Below, piece by piece: positions 9,362 through 21,360 of a stretch of DNA of 64,000 nt; position 1 is the stretch's first letter; every line of letters starts with the position of its first letter. The notes under the pieces were generated by a model. The model ran no database searches. It was not told the origin of the DNA and saw only the letters and a list, made by a program, of their open reading frames with translations. This DNA is from Silene latifolia (Eukaryota > Streptophyta > Magnoliopsida > Caryophyllales > Caryophyllaceae), in assembly GCF_048544455.1 (NCBI RefSeq), contig NC_133537.1, forward strand, positions 65,292,134 to 65,356,133, given 5' to 3'. The translations under genes and the position numbers were made by a program.

Positions 9362-11003
9362 TTACGTCCCCGTAACCAAACATACCTGATCAAAAAGGTT
9401 AGGAAAACGTTCTCGCATAGCTTCCTCAGGTTCCCATGTGGCTTACTCCACATTATGATTAGACCAAAGGACCTTGAGTAAGACCGTCTCACCATTCCGG
9501 GTCTTACGAACCTTGCGATCAAGAATCTCCTTAGGAATCTCGGCATAGGATAAGGATTCATCAAGCTCGATGTTCTCCATCTCGAGGATGTGCGACGGAT
9601 CACTCACATATTTCCGGAGTTGAGACACATGAAAAACATTGTGCACTCTATCCAAAGCTGGTGGTAAAGCTAGCCTGTAGGCTACCTCGCCAACACGGTC
9701 CAGAATTTCATAAGGACCTATAAACTTTTGGCTTAGCTTACCCTTTTTCCCAAACCTCATAACACCTCGCATAGGTGACACTTTCAAAAGCACCTTGTCA
9801 CCTACCGCGAACTCAATGTCCCTGCGGTGTAAGTCGGCGTAGCTCTTCTGGCGATCTTGAGCTGCTCTCATCTTTTGGCGAATCAACTGGATTTGCTCAA
9901 CCATATCTTGAACCAATTGTGGCCCTAAAACCACTGTCTCGGAACTATCATCCAAACAAACTGGACTTCGGCATTTTCGGCCATACAAAGCTTCAAAAGG
10001 TGTCATCCCAATGCTTGTATGATAACTATTATTGTATGAAAACTCGATCAAATCAAGTATGTCTTCCCAATCGCCCCAAAGTCCATAACACATGCCCTTA
10101 CCATGTCTTCTAAGGTCTTGATGGTCCGTTCGTCGACCATCGGTTTCGGATGAAAAGTCAGTACTCATTTTCAACGTTGTACCCATCAATTCTTGCAGTT
10201 CTTGCCAAAACTTTGATATGAACCTCGCATCACGATCGAAACGATATCTTTTGGAATACCATGTAACCGAACCACATGCTTTTCAGAATCCAATGCCACC
10301 GCATCTTAGACCAAGTATCCTTCATGGGAACGAATTTGGTTAACCGATCCACAATCACCCAAATCATGTTGTTACCTTGTTGTGACCTAGGTAACCCCAC
10401 AATAAAGTCCATGGAGATCGACTCCCACTTCCACTCGGGCACTGTCAAAGACTGAATCTTACCTTGAGGTCTCCTTTGTTCACCTTTGACCCTTTGACAG
10501 GTCAAACATCTAGCCACAAACTCGCCTACATCCCTCTTTATGTTCGGCCACCAAAAAGTCTTCTTAAGGTCTCTGTAAAGCTTGTCACCACCCGGGTGAA
10601 CTGAATAAGGAGTGCAATGAGCCTCTGACAAGATCATTCTCCTTAACTCTGCATCGTCAGGAACACACCATCTCCCATCAAAACGAACACTCCCATCTGG
10701 ATGTATAGAGAACCTGGAAGCTGCTCCACTCTCTACCTTTGACTTCCACTCTTGGATCTTAGGATCAAGCTCTTGCTTACTTTTGATGCTTTCATACAAC
10801 TCTGGCTCGATCGTCAAATCCCCGATGGTATTCCCCTCTCGAATCATAAAGATTCCCAATCTAGACATCTCATCTCTCAACTTCAGCAAGGACATAGATG
10901 TACATAGCGAATGAACGCTCTTCCTACTCAAAGCATCTGCGACAACATTAGCTTTACCCTCGTGATAGATGATCTCCATATCATAATCTCCAATCAGCTC
11001 CAT
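9362..11003 (-). pseudogene. Chromovirus integrase with chromodomain-like tail
   Basis: The zinc-binding part (HCTPYSVHPGG ... CLTCQRVKGE) lies around 10640-10480 and the start of the catalytic core (SMDFIVGLPRSQ, IWVIVDRLTKF) around 10420-10320. After a disrupted stretch near 10190-10260 the core continues (IEFSYNNSYHTSIGM, FEALYGRKC), then the GPYEI and LRKYVSDPSHIL segments. The chromodomain-like tail is cut by an in-frame TAA near 9443, after which its last part (ATWEPE) is still readable to a TAA at 9364-9362. Integrases of this type insert element cDNA into the genome; the tail would recognise chromatin. Non-functional here because of the frameshift and stop. Confidence 0.88.
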
Positions 11004-11047
11004 CCACCGCCCGTCGCATGTTAAGCTCCTTCGAGTGTAGATATACT

Positions 11048-11563
11048 TTAGACTCTTATGATCGAGAACACCTTAAAAGTTGCGCCATAAAGGTAGTGCC
11101 TCCAAATCTTAAGAGCGAACACAATCGCACCTGACTCCAGGATCATGAGTAGGGTAGTTCTCCTCATCCGCTTCAATCGCCTCGAAGCATAAGCTATCAC
11201 TCTCCCTCCCTGCATCAAGACACAACCAAGACCGTTCTTTGAAGCGTCGGTATAGACCTCAAAGTTCTCACAACCCTCTGGCAAGGCTAGGATAGGAGCC
11301 GTGGTCAAACGTTCCTTTAAGGTCTGAAACGCCGTTTCACAACTCTTATCCCAAACAAATCTGACTTCCTTCCTCATCAAGGATGTCATAGGCCGCGCTA
11401 TGGTAGAGAAATCTTTCACAAATCTCCTGTAGTAGCCGGCAAGGCCTAAGAAACTCCGAATCTCAGCAACATTCTTCGGCGATTCCCACTTGGTAACGGC
11501 CTCAATCTTACTAGGATCCACGGATACCCCCTTCTTGGATATTACATGGCCCAGAAAAGCCAC
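11048..11563 (-). pseudogene. Chromovirus RNase H region and end of reverse transcriptase
   Basis: The frame starts with [18 protein letters not shown] and [20 protein letters not shown] (thumb/connection region). RNase H begins with [15 protein letters not shown] and continues to about 11100, where a frameshift scrambles the segment that should include the second acidic residue; more of the domain is readable just before 11003. Separated from the reverse transcriptase body (11569-11844) by an indel near 11566. Confidence 0.85.
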
Positions 11564-11568
11564 TTCCT

Positions 11569-12228
11569 CTAACGTAACTCACACTTGGATAACTTGGCAT
11601 AGAGCTGATTTTCTCTCAAAGTCTGCAGAACTATTCTCAAGTGCTCTTCATGCTCTTCCTTAGTCTTAGAATAAACTAGGATATCGTCGATGAAAACAAC
11701 CACAAATCTATCCAAAAACGGTGTGAAGATCCGGTTCATCAAATCCATAAAAGCTGCTGGCGCATTGGTCAACCCAAAAGGCATCACCACGTACTCGTAG
11801 TGACCATAACGAGATCGGAACATTTGTTTTAGGAATATCCTCATCCGCTATCCTCGATTGATGATACCCCGACCTCGGATCAATCTTAGAGAACACACCA
11901 CTCCACTTAGCCGATCGAACAAATCATCAATCCTCGGCGAACGGATACTTATTCTTCATCAGTAACCCGATTGAGCTCTCGTAATCAATGCACAGTCTCA
12001 TACTCCCATCTTTCTTCTTTACAAAAAGAACTGGGGCTCCCACGGTGACACGCTAGGCCCGATATAACCCTTGTCTAACAACTCATGTAATCGCTTCTTC
12101 AACTCAGCCAACTCTTTAGGTGCCATACGATAAGGTGCTTTAGATATAGGACCGTTTCGGCTTAAGCTCCACGCTGAAATCGACATCCCTCTTGGGAGGC
12201 AAACTCGGTATTTCCTCAGGAAAGACAT
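11569..12228 (-). pseudogene. Chromovirus reverse transcriptase
   Basis: Fragments in at least three frames: [17 protein letters not shown] (around 12140), FSKIDPRSGYHQ (around 11880), [21 protein letters not shown] (around 11800) and the catalytic [11 protein letters not shown] (around 11690-11660). These are the classic gypsy reverse transcriptase motifs in the right order. Frameshifts at about 12040-11990 and 11850 plus mutated stretches destroy the polymerase. Confidence 0.9.
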
Positions 12229-12823
12229 CTTCGAATTCTTTCACCACGGAAATCTCAGAAGTTGTCGGCGGCTCTACTCGGTGATCTCTCACATGACAAA
12301 GAATTAAGGGACACTTCTTCCTTAAACATGACTTTAAGGTCATAACTGCTATAAACCTACACTTAGGCTTTACCACAAACCCTCTATAGGACACCCTAAC
12401 ACCCTTGGGACCCTTTAAAGACACTCTCTTTTGTCTACAATCTATCCTGGCATCATACCTACCTAGCCAATCCATCCCGACAATCACCTCAAACCCATCC
12501 TTAGGAAACTCCAACAGGTCTACTGGTAAATCTACCCCTCCAATCACCATAGATATACCCTTATATAACTTGAGACACAACACAGACTCCTCCGAAGGTA
12601 TGAACACATCATCTTTTACAACCTCAAACTTTCCCAAACCCATAAACACAGCATGACTTTTAGACACAAAAGAATGTGTAGCCCCGGAATCAAACAAAAC
12701 AAAGGACGGTACATTATTAACAAGAAAGGTATCGGTAACTACATGAGCATCATCTTGTGCTTCCTGCTTATCCATCATGAAGAGCTTTCCACTATTCTTT
12801 TCCGTCCTCCTCCCCCGAATCAA
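12140..12823 (-). pseudogene. Chromovirus aspartic protease and start of reverse transcriptase
   Basis: A retropepsin core FDSGATHSFVS is at about 12690, followed by FEVIVGMDWLGRYDA near 12470, which is the flap and second-half region of gypsy proteases. The same frame goes on into the reverse transcriptase N-terminus ([24 protein letters not shown]), then shifts near 12165. The protease would cut the gag-pol polyprotein. The protease frame itself looks intact; its link to gag is broken by a stop at 12842. Confidence 0.88.
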
Positions 12824-12841
12824 GCATTGGAGGTACTTGGC

Positions 12842-13943
12842 TTAGTTGTCGAATCTGGGTGACACGTTATTCGGGCGCGATAAGATCCACCACCACCGCG
12901 GTTGTAACCGCCCGGTTACCCTGTCCACCTCGTTGCCCCATGAACCTCCCGGTCGGTTGCTAGCAAAACTCTGAGTCGGCCCCTGAGAGAAATTTCCTGA
13001 TCGAGCTCCCGAACCATTTCCGGGCTTGTAGCTCGTGCATTCCCGCCTTTTGTGGCCTATCCCACCACAGTTGAAACACGTAAGGTTGGTGTTGTCACTT
13101 ACAGCCCGACCTCCATTCTTTCCCCAACCACGAGAACCTCCAGAGAAACCGGCTCCACTAGAGAAAGCCTTGGCATGATTGAAATTCCCTTTCTTGTTGG
13201 TTGGCTGATTGTTGTTCCCGCTATCAGCCTTCCTCTTTTCAGATCCTCTCCTCGATCTCCTTGAGAGATCCACCATTCTCTCAGCTTGACCCGCTCTCAG
13301 ATACACTTCCTTGAGGTCAGTAGCAACCCCACCAAGCATACGACTCACAATCTTAGCGAGACAAACCCCTCTCAAAATGGAGAGCCAAACCTCTTTGCCC
13401 GAGCTGCATATCTTCCACATAACGAGATAGCTCCAAAAACCGATGATAGTAATCAGTGACTGTCATCTCCTCAGACATGGTGAAAGAATCAAAGTCGGAT
13501 CTCATCTTGTGTCGGATATGCTCCGGCACAAACTGCTCTCTCATAGCACTCTTCAACCCAGACCACGGAATAGCCCCTTTCGCCTGGTAGTAAGCTCTAG
13601 CATCATCCTTGACGTTCTGCCACCAAACTGCAGCTTCTCCTCTTAGGTAGTACACTACCTGCTCAACAATCATGTCCTCGGGGCACTTAACCATTTCCAT
13701 GAGAGCTTCAATCTCACGGTGCCACTTCTCGAGCAGCTTTGGTTCACCTACCCCGTCATATGTAGGAGGGTGGAAACGAGCAATGTTGATGCTAAGCTGG
13801 GTTGCATCCATCGTCTTTTCGTTTCCTTTTCCCACATTTTTGAGAGCTTCAAGGAGAGCCTCTTGTTGCTCAATCATGCGAGCAACCTCATCAAGAGTCA
13901 TCTCTGAAGCTTGGATCTGCGCGGGAGTTCTTTTGGGCGGCAT
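12842..13943 (-). pseudogene. Chromovirus gag
   Basis: ATG at 13943 (MPPKRTPAQIQ); a longer frame begins at a TTG at 13985. The retrotransposon gag domain covers about 13800-13360 (FHPPTYDGVGEP, WWQNVKDDARAYY, VTDYYHRFLEL). A single-base-type frameshift around 13365 moves the rest into another frame (13420-12842), which holds the zinc knuckle CFNCGGIGHKRREC near 13070 and a Gly/Asn-rich tail. Gag forms the virus-like particle and the knuckle binds element RNA. The break makes full-length gag impossible without recoding. Confidence 0.88.
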
Positions 13944-14012
13944 TTTGAGCTGATAAGAATGAAAGAAACGTAAACACATGCTCAAAATTTAACACCCTTC
14001 CGCCATATGAAC

Positions 14013-14292
14013 ACTCGGCCGAGTATACATCATACTCGGTCGAGTAAAGATAACTCGGTCGAGTACCCTACCAGATACTCGGTCGAGTATCGACTCCAGA
14101 GACAAACGTCAAAACACAAAAAGAACACTCGGTCGAGTGCAACAACACTCGGCCGAGTGGACGCTACTCGGTCGAGTATACACTCATACTCGGTCGAGTT
14201 ATCACAAACAGTAGCAAATGCTACTTTCCATCAAACAACACTCGGTCGAGTACTCCATACTCGGTCGAGTACCTGCCCTGCTCGGCCGAGTT
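14013..14292. repeat. Palindrome array in the chromovirus leader
   Basis: Eleven copies of ACTCGGTCGAGT or ACTCGGCCGAGT in 280 bp, spaced irregularly by about 20-50 bp, just upstream of gag. Spacers are not conserved, so this is not a simple tandem repeat or a CRISPR array. Confidence 0.92.
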
Positions 14293-14767
14293 ACGCTATA
14301 AACAGATTTACAGATTACGATTCCCCTATCATGCTCACTATTCCCGCAGCAAATACTTAAGGACTTAAAACCATGTTATAATCACATCAGCATACAATGC
14401 ATATATTAAAACTTTAATACCATATTGTAACCATATCAGCATCCAATTTGCACATATGCTAAATCCAACGTTGAAATCACAAACCGTTTCATCTACTACT
14501 CCTCCCATCACAACAATTAAGAACGTCATCACACATATATGCAACTATCGACTTTTACCATCATGTATCTTCACATACGTGCACACACAAAGCCTAGTTC
14601 ACCTCACACTTCCCCCCCATGTTACCGGCTCGAGTTAGTAAGGGCCAATGTGCGACTCCGGGACGTCTCCCGAGTCTTTGCGGTAGCTCCAAACAACTCT
14701 CCCCGGGTTCATTTTATTTAGACTCCCTGGGTTCATTAAATTCATTTGTTTAGGTGCCGGAATCTTC
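14293..14767 (-). other. Chromovirus leader between palindrome array and primer site
   Basis: Noncoding. Sequence near 14640-14760 is moderately GC-rich. No support for the small ORFs on either strand. Confidence 0.45.
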
Positions 14768-14780
14768 GGCTCTGATACCA
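14768..14780 (-). promoter_or_regulatory. Primer-binding site of the chromovirus (initiator tRNA-Met)
   Basis: Minus strand TGGTATCAGAGCC three bases from the right LTR start at 14784. Confidence 0.9.
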
Positions 14781-14783
14781 CTT

Positions 14784-16144
14784 TGTAACATCCCCTCATA
14801 CCAAGGTGCCTTACCAGGACCACCCTACCATGAAAGTGCGTTACCATCTCGGTTTCCCGAGGCTAGTATATACCAAAGCGTCTGAATTGAGCATCATTAT
14901 TAAAGTAATGTAAAATGCAAAGTTTACAATATCCAAAACCAAATACTGTCTAACGAAATACAACCTCAAAGTCTTAACATTAAAAGAAAACTCGCTAAAA
15001 CTCAGACGGTGATGCTATGACTCGTGGTGGCTAGTCTCCCAAGATAGTCCCCAAGCTCTCACTAGCAAAACCTGTCAAGCCTGCTCACCATCCCCGAATG
15101 GATCACCGCAGATTCCACAAACAACAACGGGGTCAGTATTATGCAACTAACAAGACAAACAAATGCAATACTCGTCTGATCATCACCAACTCCCAATCAC
15201 CCAAGCTCACATAGTAACCGACTACACACCAAAGTGTGTAGCCCTGCCAGATTACCCATCGCAACAATGTAATCCTCGCCGCTGATGGGTGACGCAGCCG
15301 ATCCCACCTAGTCCAGCTCCTCAACGAGCGACAATGATCCCTGTCCCTTAATGTGCACATCCCCTCCCGTGGCGGGTTCCACGGAGGGCGAACTAGGGTG
15401 TGAAGCCACTCCCGCAAGTGACTCCACCACAATCACAATCACATGACATTACAGTCATCTCAATCCCCTCACACCAACACTGTCACAAAAACCTTCATTC
15501 TACGATGATCAATAGACGACGATAATTACAACAACAAGTCATATAAAGCACAGTAAACTGAGTAGGGAAACCCTACCTTAGCAATAACAGCAGTATGCAA
15601 CACGAACAATCAAAAAGGCTCCTCTACGAAGTCTTCTCCTATACAATGATCATGCAACACCATTACACTTTGTACAATTCTCAAACTCTTCTTCTCATAT
15701 AAATGTACAGTAACTCACAACAATACAAATAATCATGAAGATAGAACTTACCAACAGTGTAACGAGAACTTAAACGCAAGAACCACGACGATTATCCACA
15801 CAATGACGCTACGAAATGCTTAAGAGGAGGATTAGGGAATGATTTGGGTGTGATTAGGTTAACGTATAAATGATAACGCTTAGGAAATGATATTAGAAAC
15901 TGACGCGGTTGTATAAAATACCCTAAACATTCCCTAATTAAACCGTCGAAATAACACTCCGCCAAACCGGACACTCGGTCGAGTGAGTGCATACTCGGCC
16001 GAGTGTCCAATACTCGGTCGCGTATTCACTATACTCGGCCGAGTATTCCTCGGCAGAACCAAAATAACACGCACCCAGAGCACTACTCGGCCGAGTAGGC
16101 TCTACTCGGTCGAGTAGGCTCCAAAGAGAATCTGTAGTGTTACA
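14784..16144 (-). repeat. Right (5') LTR of the chromovirus
   Basis: 1361 bp, closely matching 7773-9135. The main difference is a small rearranged patch near 15240-15290. The palindrome cluster is repeated at about 15972-16118. Confidence 0.93.
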
Positions 16145-16149
16145 GTTCA

Positions 16150-17610
16150 TGTGCTGGACAGATTTAAAAAAAAAATTGTTTTTTTTTCGGTTTTAGCTGT
16201 AAAATCGAGAAAAGTTTTCTTTGGGTTGTTTCGGTTTTTACCGGGATAAATTTTAAAGAAAATTTTTTTTGGGTTTGTTGTGGCCAATTAATTATTGTGA
16301 AGCGGTTCATAATTCATGGATACCTAATCATTTTAAAGCAGTTTAAAATTTTGACTAATTAAATTCATATTACAAGTTTAATATGAATTAAGATTGAAAT
16401 TAATGTGATTAATTGAGGAATTGTCACTTAATTTGATAATTTAAATGGGTGGTTTGGATAAAATTAATCTACATAATTAAAGAATTATGTCTTGCATGTT
16501 TAATTTTTTTTAGTTGATGCATTTTATTTAGTTGAATGAATCGTTTGAATGGTTTAATTTACGTATTTTTGCAATCGGTTGTAATTTGTAATACTTAGTG
16601 TGGCCTTAGTCAAATTAATTTGTAATACTTAGTGTGGCCTTAGTCAAATTACGTATTTTTGCAATCGGTTGTAATTTGTAATAATTTTTATGTAATTATG
16701 AGATCTCGAATCTCCTTTTTTTTATTTCTTTAGTTTTGGGTTTTTGAAATTAGAATGTAATAAATAGATTTATTATGTAATTTTATTTATTGTAATTTCA
16801 AAGAAGACTAAAGATGGAGGTTGGAGCTCACTCCCGCTACATGGATCAAGATGGAACATCAAGACAAGCTTCTCGGGTCCAAGGATGGATTCCAAACTTG
16901 TATTTATGTTCATTTTGATAGGATAGGCCACACTAGGACTCGATTATTGTTTTTACATTTTACTATTCTTATTGTTTTTCATTCACATGCTAGTTAATGC
17001 ATCATATTTCGCCTAAACCAAACCACCTACTACTAAAATGCATGAAAATTGACTCATATAGATTGTATGTTAGTTTTCATGGACATACAGATGTCACATA
17101 CTTATTAAGCCATCACCTTAGTTTATTCATTCACGAATGCTAGATATTAGTTCACTTAAAATGAATTAAAATAAAGTTGATGGGATCTTCCTCTAAAACG
17201 GAAATTGAGATTAGTCTTTATAAGGGCAAACAACTATGAATCCCTTCTTCGTCGGTAGGCATAATATGACCCCTTCTACGTTGGGTAAGTAGTTTGTGTT
17301 GACTTAGTTTATCTCAACATTATAGTCCGAAGAGTTTCTCGTGATTATAATGGACTAAAGATAGAATTTACAGAAATTTATCGACCAAGAATTCTAAAGG
17401 TAGAATTAGCCAAGAGGTGGGCTTATCAATTTACAGAAATTGAGTCTTGGGATCATTTATATAATTCTTGAGGAAGGTCAATTGTATAAATGCATGAGTC
17501 TTCGCGTTATAACAGTATTGCATTAGACTTAAAAATGAAATTGATGCATAGGCTTATTATTCAATTTTCTTTTCGCAGTGTAGAACACGTTAATTTTACT
17601 GTTACAACAA
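16150..17610 (+). other. C1 leader, second part
   Basis: AT-rich 5' leader leading to gag. Contains a patchwork duplication at 16561-16690: a 34-bp unit (atttgtaatacttagtgtgg and onward) is present twice in tandem, and its flanking acgtatttttgcaatcgg segment also occurs on both sides. Confidence 0.55.
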
Positions 17611-18493
17611 ATGGCTGGAAATAACGAAATCCCAATGCCAAGTGCCACACTTGATCGCGCGTCCTGGCTGAAAGTTTTTATGGACAACATGAATCAGTTC
17701 ACACGTCTGAAAAATGACGGGTCCAACTTTACGGATCGGGAGGCAAAGCACTACGGAATGCTTTGCCATTGCTGATGGTAAGCTCTGGTACTTAACTGAG
17801 CCAATACCGGTAAACCCAGGCCCCAATGCAGGAGTCAACGAGTCACTCGCTTATAGTGATTTTGTTATGGAAGCGGGTGCGATAAAGAACGTACTCATCT
17901 TTGCAATGGAAACCAATTTGCAGAGACGCTTCATTGCCCAAGGTGCAAACAAGATTTTCACCACGCTCACTAACGAATTCTAAAAGGCACCGAGAATCGA
18001 TACTTATGAGCATACCTGTCGCTTCTTTGATGCGAAACTCCAAAAGGGCCAACCGGTTATCCCACACACTCTTAACATGATTGAGAATGTCGAGAAATTG
18101 GAGGCACTTAATTGCAAAATCAGTGAGAGCATTGTCATTGACCGAATGCTTCATTTTCTTCATGATGGTTTTGCCCTTTTTAGGGCGAACTACTACATGA
18201 ATGACTTGAAAAAGAGTCCTCATGAGCTACACTCCCTTCTTGTACAGACCGGGAAGGATATGAAATTGAGTGGGAGCATGAAGCAGGATGTTCTCATGAT
18301 TTCCAATAAAAGTAAAGGTAAGGGCAAAGCTCATGGCGACCTAGCTGTAGGTAAGCCAAAGTTCAAGAAGCCAGGAAACGGTAAGAGTGGGCCCGGTGAG
18401 ACTAGTGGCTCACAGGGCAAGACAAAGAGCAAGGGCGGTGACATTGAGTGCCACCATTGTCACAAGACTAGACATTAGAGGAGGAACTGTCCC
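17611..18493 (+). pseudogene. C1 gag
   Basis: ATG at 17611 opens MAGNNEIPMPSATLDRASW, then an indel near 17740 shifts the frame and gives a TGA at about 17773. The gag body continues in another frame (IKNVLIFAMETNLQRRFI, RANYYMNDLKKSPHELH), crosses a TAA at 17981-17983, and ends in a Lys/Gly-rich stretch with a zinc knuckle (CHHCHKTRH, last Cys in RRNC) cut by a TAG near 18476. Gag is the structural protein of the particle. At least three lesions. Confidence 0.88.
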
Positions 18494-18890
18494 GTGTACC
18501 GTGAGGACATAAAAGCAGGCCGCGTCGTTCCTGTTGGTATGTCATCTTATATTCATATGATTGAGATAAACCATGCAAGTTTTGGAACTTGGGTACTTGA
18601 TACTGGTTGTGGTTCTCATCTGTGTAATTATTTGCAGGACCTAAAGAACATCATGCCTCTCGAAAAGGGTGATGTGGACCTGCGAGTCGGGAATGGAGCA
18701 CGAGTTGTCGCAGCCGGTCTCGAAGGGAACATACGTAATCCAACCCCTAGTGGTTTTTGAGTTGTTTTTATAACTGTCACTATGTACCCGATTTATCTAA
18801 GAACATTATTTGATTTCCGTACTTGCTAAAGATGGTTTTGCATTTTCAATAAAGGATAATAGTTGTATTTTCTCTTTTAATGAAATGATT
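18494..18890 (+). pseudogene. C1 protease
   Basis: WVLDTGCGSHLC near 18590 is the retropepsin active site of the DTGCGSH type also seen in C2. The frame ends at a TGA at 18758-18760. Between 18760 and 18890 the expected protease-integrase linker is recognisable only in pieces across frames. Confidence 0.8.
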
Positions 18891-18891
18891 T

Positions 18892-19632
18892 ATGGCAAAA
18901 GCAGTTTCCATGAATGGAATTTACATCTTAGATCAAACCACGGAAGAATTACACATGAATAATAAGAAATTAAAGGTTGGTGACAAAGATCAAACCTATC
19001 TATGGCATTGTCGAATGGGACACATAAATGAGAAACGCGTAAAGAAACTCGTCGATAATGGGACTATTCCCGCATTCGAATTTTCTACATATGGCACGTG
19101 TGAATCATGTCTCATTGGCATTATGACTCGAATTTCCTTCAAAGGTGTTGGAATGCGCGCTAGTGACCTATTAGGACTCATACATACTGATGTTTGTGGA
19201 CCTATGTCAATTACCGCTAGAGATGGCTATAGATATTTTATCACTTTCACGGACGATTTGAGTAGATACGGATATGTCTACTTAATGAAGCATAAAAGTG
19301 AGTCCTTTGAGAAATTCAAGGAATACCACAACAAGGTTCAGAACCAACTAGGTAGAAAGGTTAAAGCACTCCGTTCAGATCGGGGTGGCGAATATCTTTC
19401 AAATGAGTTTGATCAACACCTTAAAGACTGTGGAATCGTACTACAGTTAACTCCACCTGGAACACCTCAATTAAATGGTGTGTACGAACGGAGAAATCGA
19501 ACCTTACTGGATATGGTTCGATCCATGATGAGTCACACGGTAGTGCCTGATTCATTATGGGGTTATGCTCTTTTGTCAGCTGCTCTTATACTTAACCAAG
19601 TCCGACTAAAGTGTCGACAAGACTCCGTATGA
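18892..19632 (+). pseudogene. C1 integrase
   Basis: The zinc-binding HCRMGHINEKRV ... CESCLIG is followed by the catalytic core with IHTDVCGPM, SDRGGEY and the NGVYERRNRTLLDM helix that should carry the catalytic Glu (visible as YERRNRT). The frame shifts near 19600, just past the core. This enzyme would integrate element cDNA. The three acidic residues appear present, but the polyprotein is broken on both sides. Confidence 0.9.
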
Positions 19633-19633
19633 A

Positions 19634-20926
19634 ATGTGGAGGGGAACGGTCCCTAACTTGTCCTTTATTCGGGTTTGGGGCTGCGAGGCTTATGTCAAGT
19701 GGAGACACGAGGATAAGCTCGGCCCGCGATCGGTCAAGACATACTTTATAGGTTATCCAAAAGGAACATTTGGTCATTACTTCTATTCGCCTACCGAACA
19801 TCGAGTTTTTGTTGCGGCTAGTGCGACGTTCTTAGAGAAAGAATTTCTCGAGAACAAGACAAGTGATAGAACCTTCGAGCTGTCGGAGGTTCCAGAACCA
19901 ACAACCGAGGAACAGATAGAGGAAGTTGTTCCTCCAACTGATGATACGGTTAATATTCCTGAGGAACCTAGGAGGTCGGGTAGAGTCTCTAATCCTCCGG
20001 ACAGATACATTGGTATGGTCGAGGAGAATGACGTTTTACTCCTGGAGAGTAATAAAACTGCTACCTATAAAGGTGCCATAACTTGTTCCGACTCAAAGCT
20101 ATGGCTCGAAGCCATGCAATCCGAGATGGACTCCATGTATGAGAATAACGTATGGAATCTAGTTGATTTACCTAATAAGGTAAAACCTCTACAGTGCAAA
20201 TGGCTTTACAAAATAAAGCGTTCTGTAGACGCGCAACCAGATACCTATAAGGCACGACTAGTGGCAAAAGGTTTCACTCAAGTGCACGAATTGCATTATG
20301 ATGAGATTTTTGCACCTGTAGTCATACTACGTTCCATTCGGACAATCTTAGCGATTGTCGCCTTTCATGACTATGAAATTTGGCAAATGGATGTAAAAAC
20401 CGCCTTCTTAAACGGTTATTTGGAGGAAGAGTTGTACATGGTGTAACCCGAAGGTTTCATAGATCCTGAACATCCTAAGAAAGTATGCAAGCTTAAGCGT
20501 TCCATTTATGGACTTAAGCAAGCTTCTCGGAGTTGGAATCATCGTTTCGACCAGGTGATAAAAGAGTATGGTTTTACTCGATCGGTCGAGGAACCATGCT
20601 TATATACCAAGTCGAGTGGGAGTAAGATTGTATTCTTGATATTGTATGTCGATGACATACTCTTGATTGGGAATGACATTCCTCTCCTATCTTCGGTTAA
20701 AGGATGGTTGAAGAACCATTTCCAGATGAAAGATCTGGGTGAGGCACAACGCATTTTGGGAATCCGTATCTACCGAGATAGATCACGACGGACGTTATCA
20801 CTTAGTCAGGAGTCTTATTTGAATAAGATTCTTGAGAGGTTCAGCATGACCAACTCCAAGAAGGGGAACCTTCCAATGACGTCTGGGATGCAGTTAAGCA
20901 AGTCTCGGTCACCCACGACGCTTTGA
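19634..20926 (+). pseudogene. C1 reverse transcriptase
   Basis: Contains the integrase C-terminal region (WGCEAYVKW), then reverse transcriptase motifs [39 protein letters not shown], a TAA at 20444-20446 breaking the YMTQPEGF-like segment, SIYGLKQASRSWN, and the catalytic YVDDILLIGND near 20650. A TGA at 20924-20926 ends the frame. The enzyme would copy the element RNA into DNA. Confidence 0.9.
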
Positions 20927-20939
20927 AGGGATTGAGTGC

Positions 20940-21360
20940 ATGAGTCGTATTCCTTATGCATCTGCAATAGGATCAATCATGTATTCCATGATATGCACAC
21001 GTCCAGACGTGGCATATGCATTGAGTATGACGAGTCGGTACCAAAAGAATCCAGGTGAAACACATTGGATAGCTGTTAAAAATATCCTCAAGTACCTACG
21101 GAGGAGTAAGGATAGGGTATTGACTTATGGAGGAGATACTAAGCTATGCGCAATCGGTTCTGTGAGATGCTAGCTTCCAAACGGATCGAGATGATTAGAA
21201 ATCTCAGTCTAGATTCGTTGTTACTCTTAATGGTGTTGCGGTCAGTTGGAATAGTTCCAAACAGGAAGTTGTAGCAGATTCTACTACTGAGCCATTGAAA
21301 TATGATAAGCATGGAGGGCACGTTATTTCCATGAGAATTAAACGTGTACCTGAGTTATAG
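20940..21360 (+). pseudogene. C1 RNase H, internally deleted
   Basis: PYASAIGSIMYSMICTRPDVAYALSMTSRYQ opens the domain and is in frame to 21173, then stops. Pieces in other frames follow up to a DSTTE motif near 21280. There the sequence jumps straight to the very C-terminal KHGGHVISM, so about 70-80 residues seen in the related C2 RNase H (36114-36653) are missing, including the AEYIAASEAA helix and the CDNSEAI strand. This copy cannot encode a working RNase H. Confidence 0.82.

Larger units (their letters stand above)
7773..16144 (-). mobile_element. Chromodomain Ty3/gypsy element (Tekay/Del-like), innermost unit of the tower
   Basis: TSD gttca at 7768-7772 and 16145-16149, LTRs of about 1.36 kb, iMet primer site beside the right LTR, polypurine tract beside the left LTR. 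Minus-strand order: gag, protease, reverse transcriptase, RNase H, integrase, chromodomain-like tail. Total 8372 bp. Many frameshifts and stops, so not autonomous. Both LTRs and the leader hold arrays of ACTCGGTCGAGT/ACTCGGCCGAGT palindromes. Confidence 0.92.

Noticed and set aside
14013-14292. CRISPR-like array
   Set aside because: Repeats are 12-bp palindromes with irregular spacing inside a plant retrotransposon leader; no cas genes, and the host is a plant.
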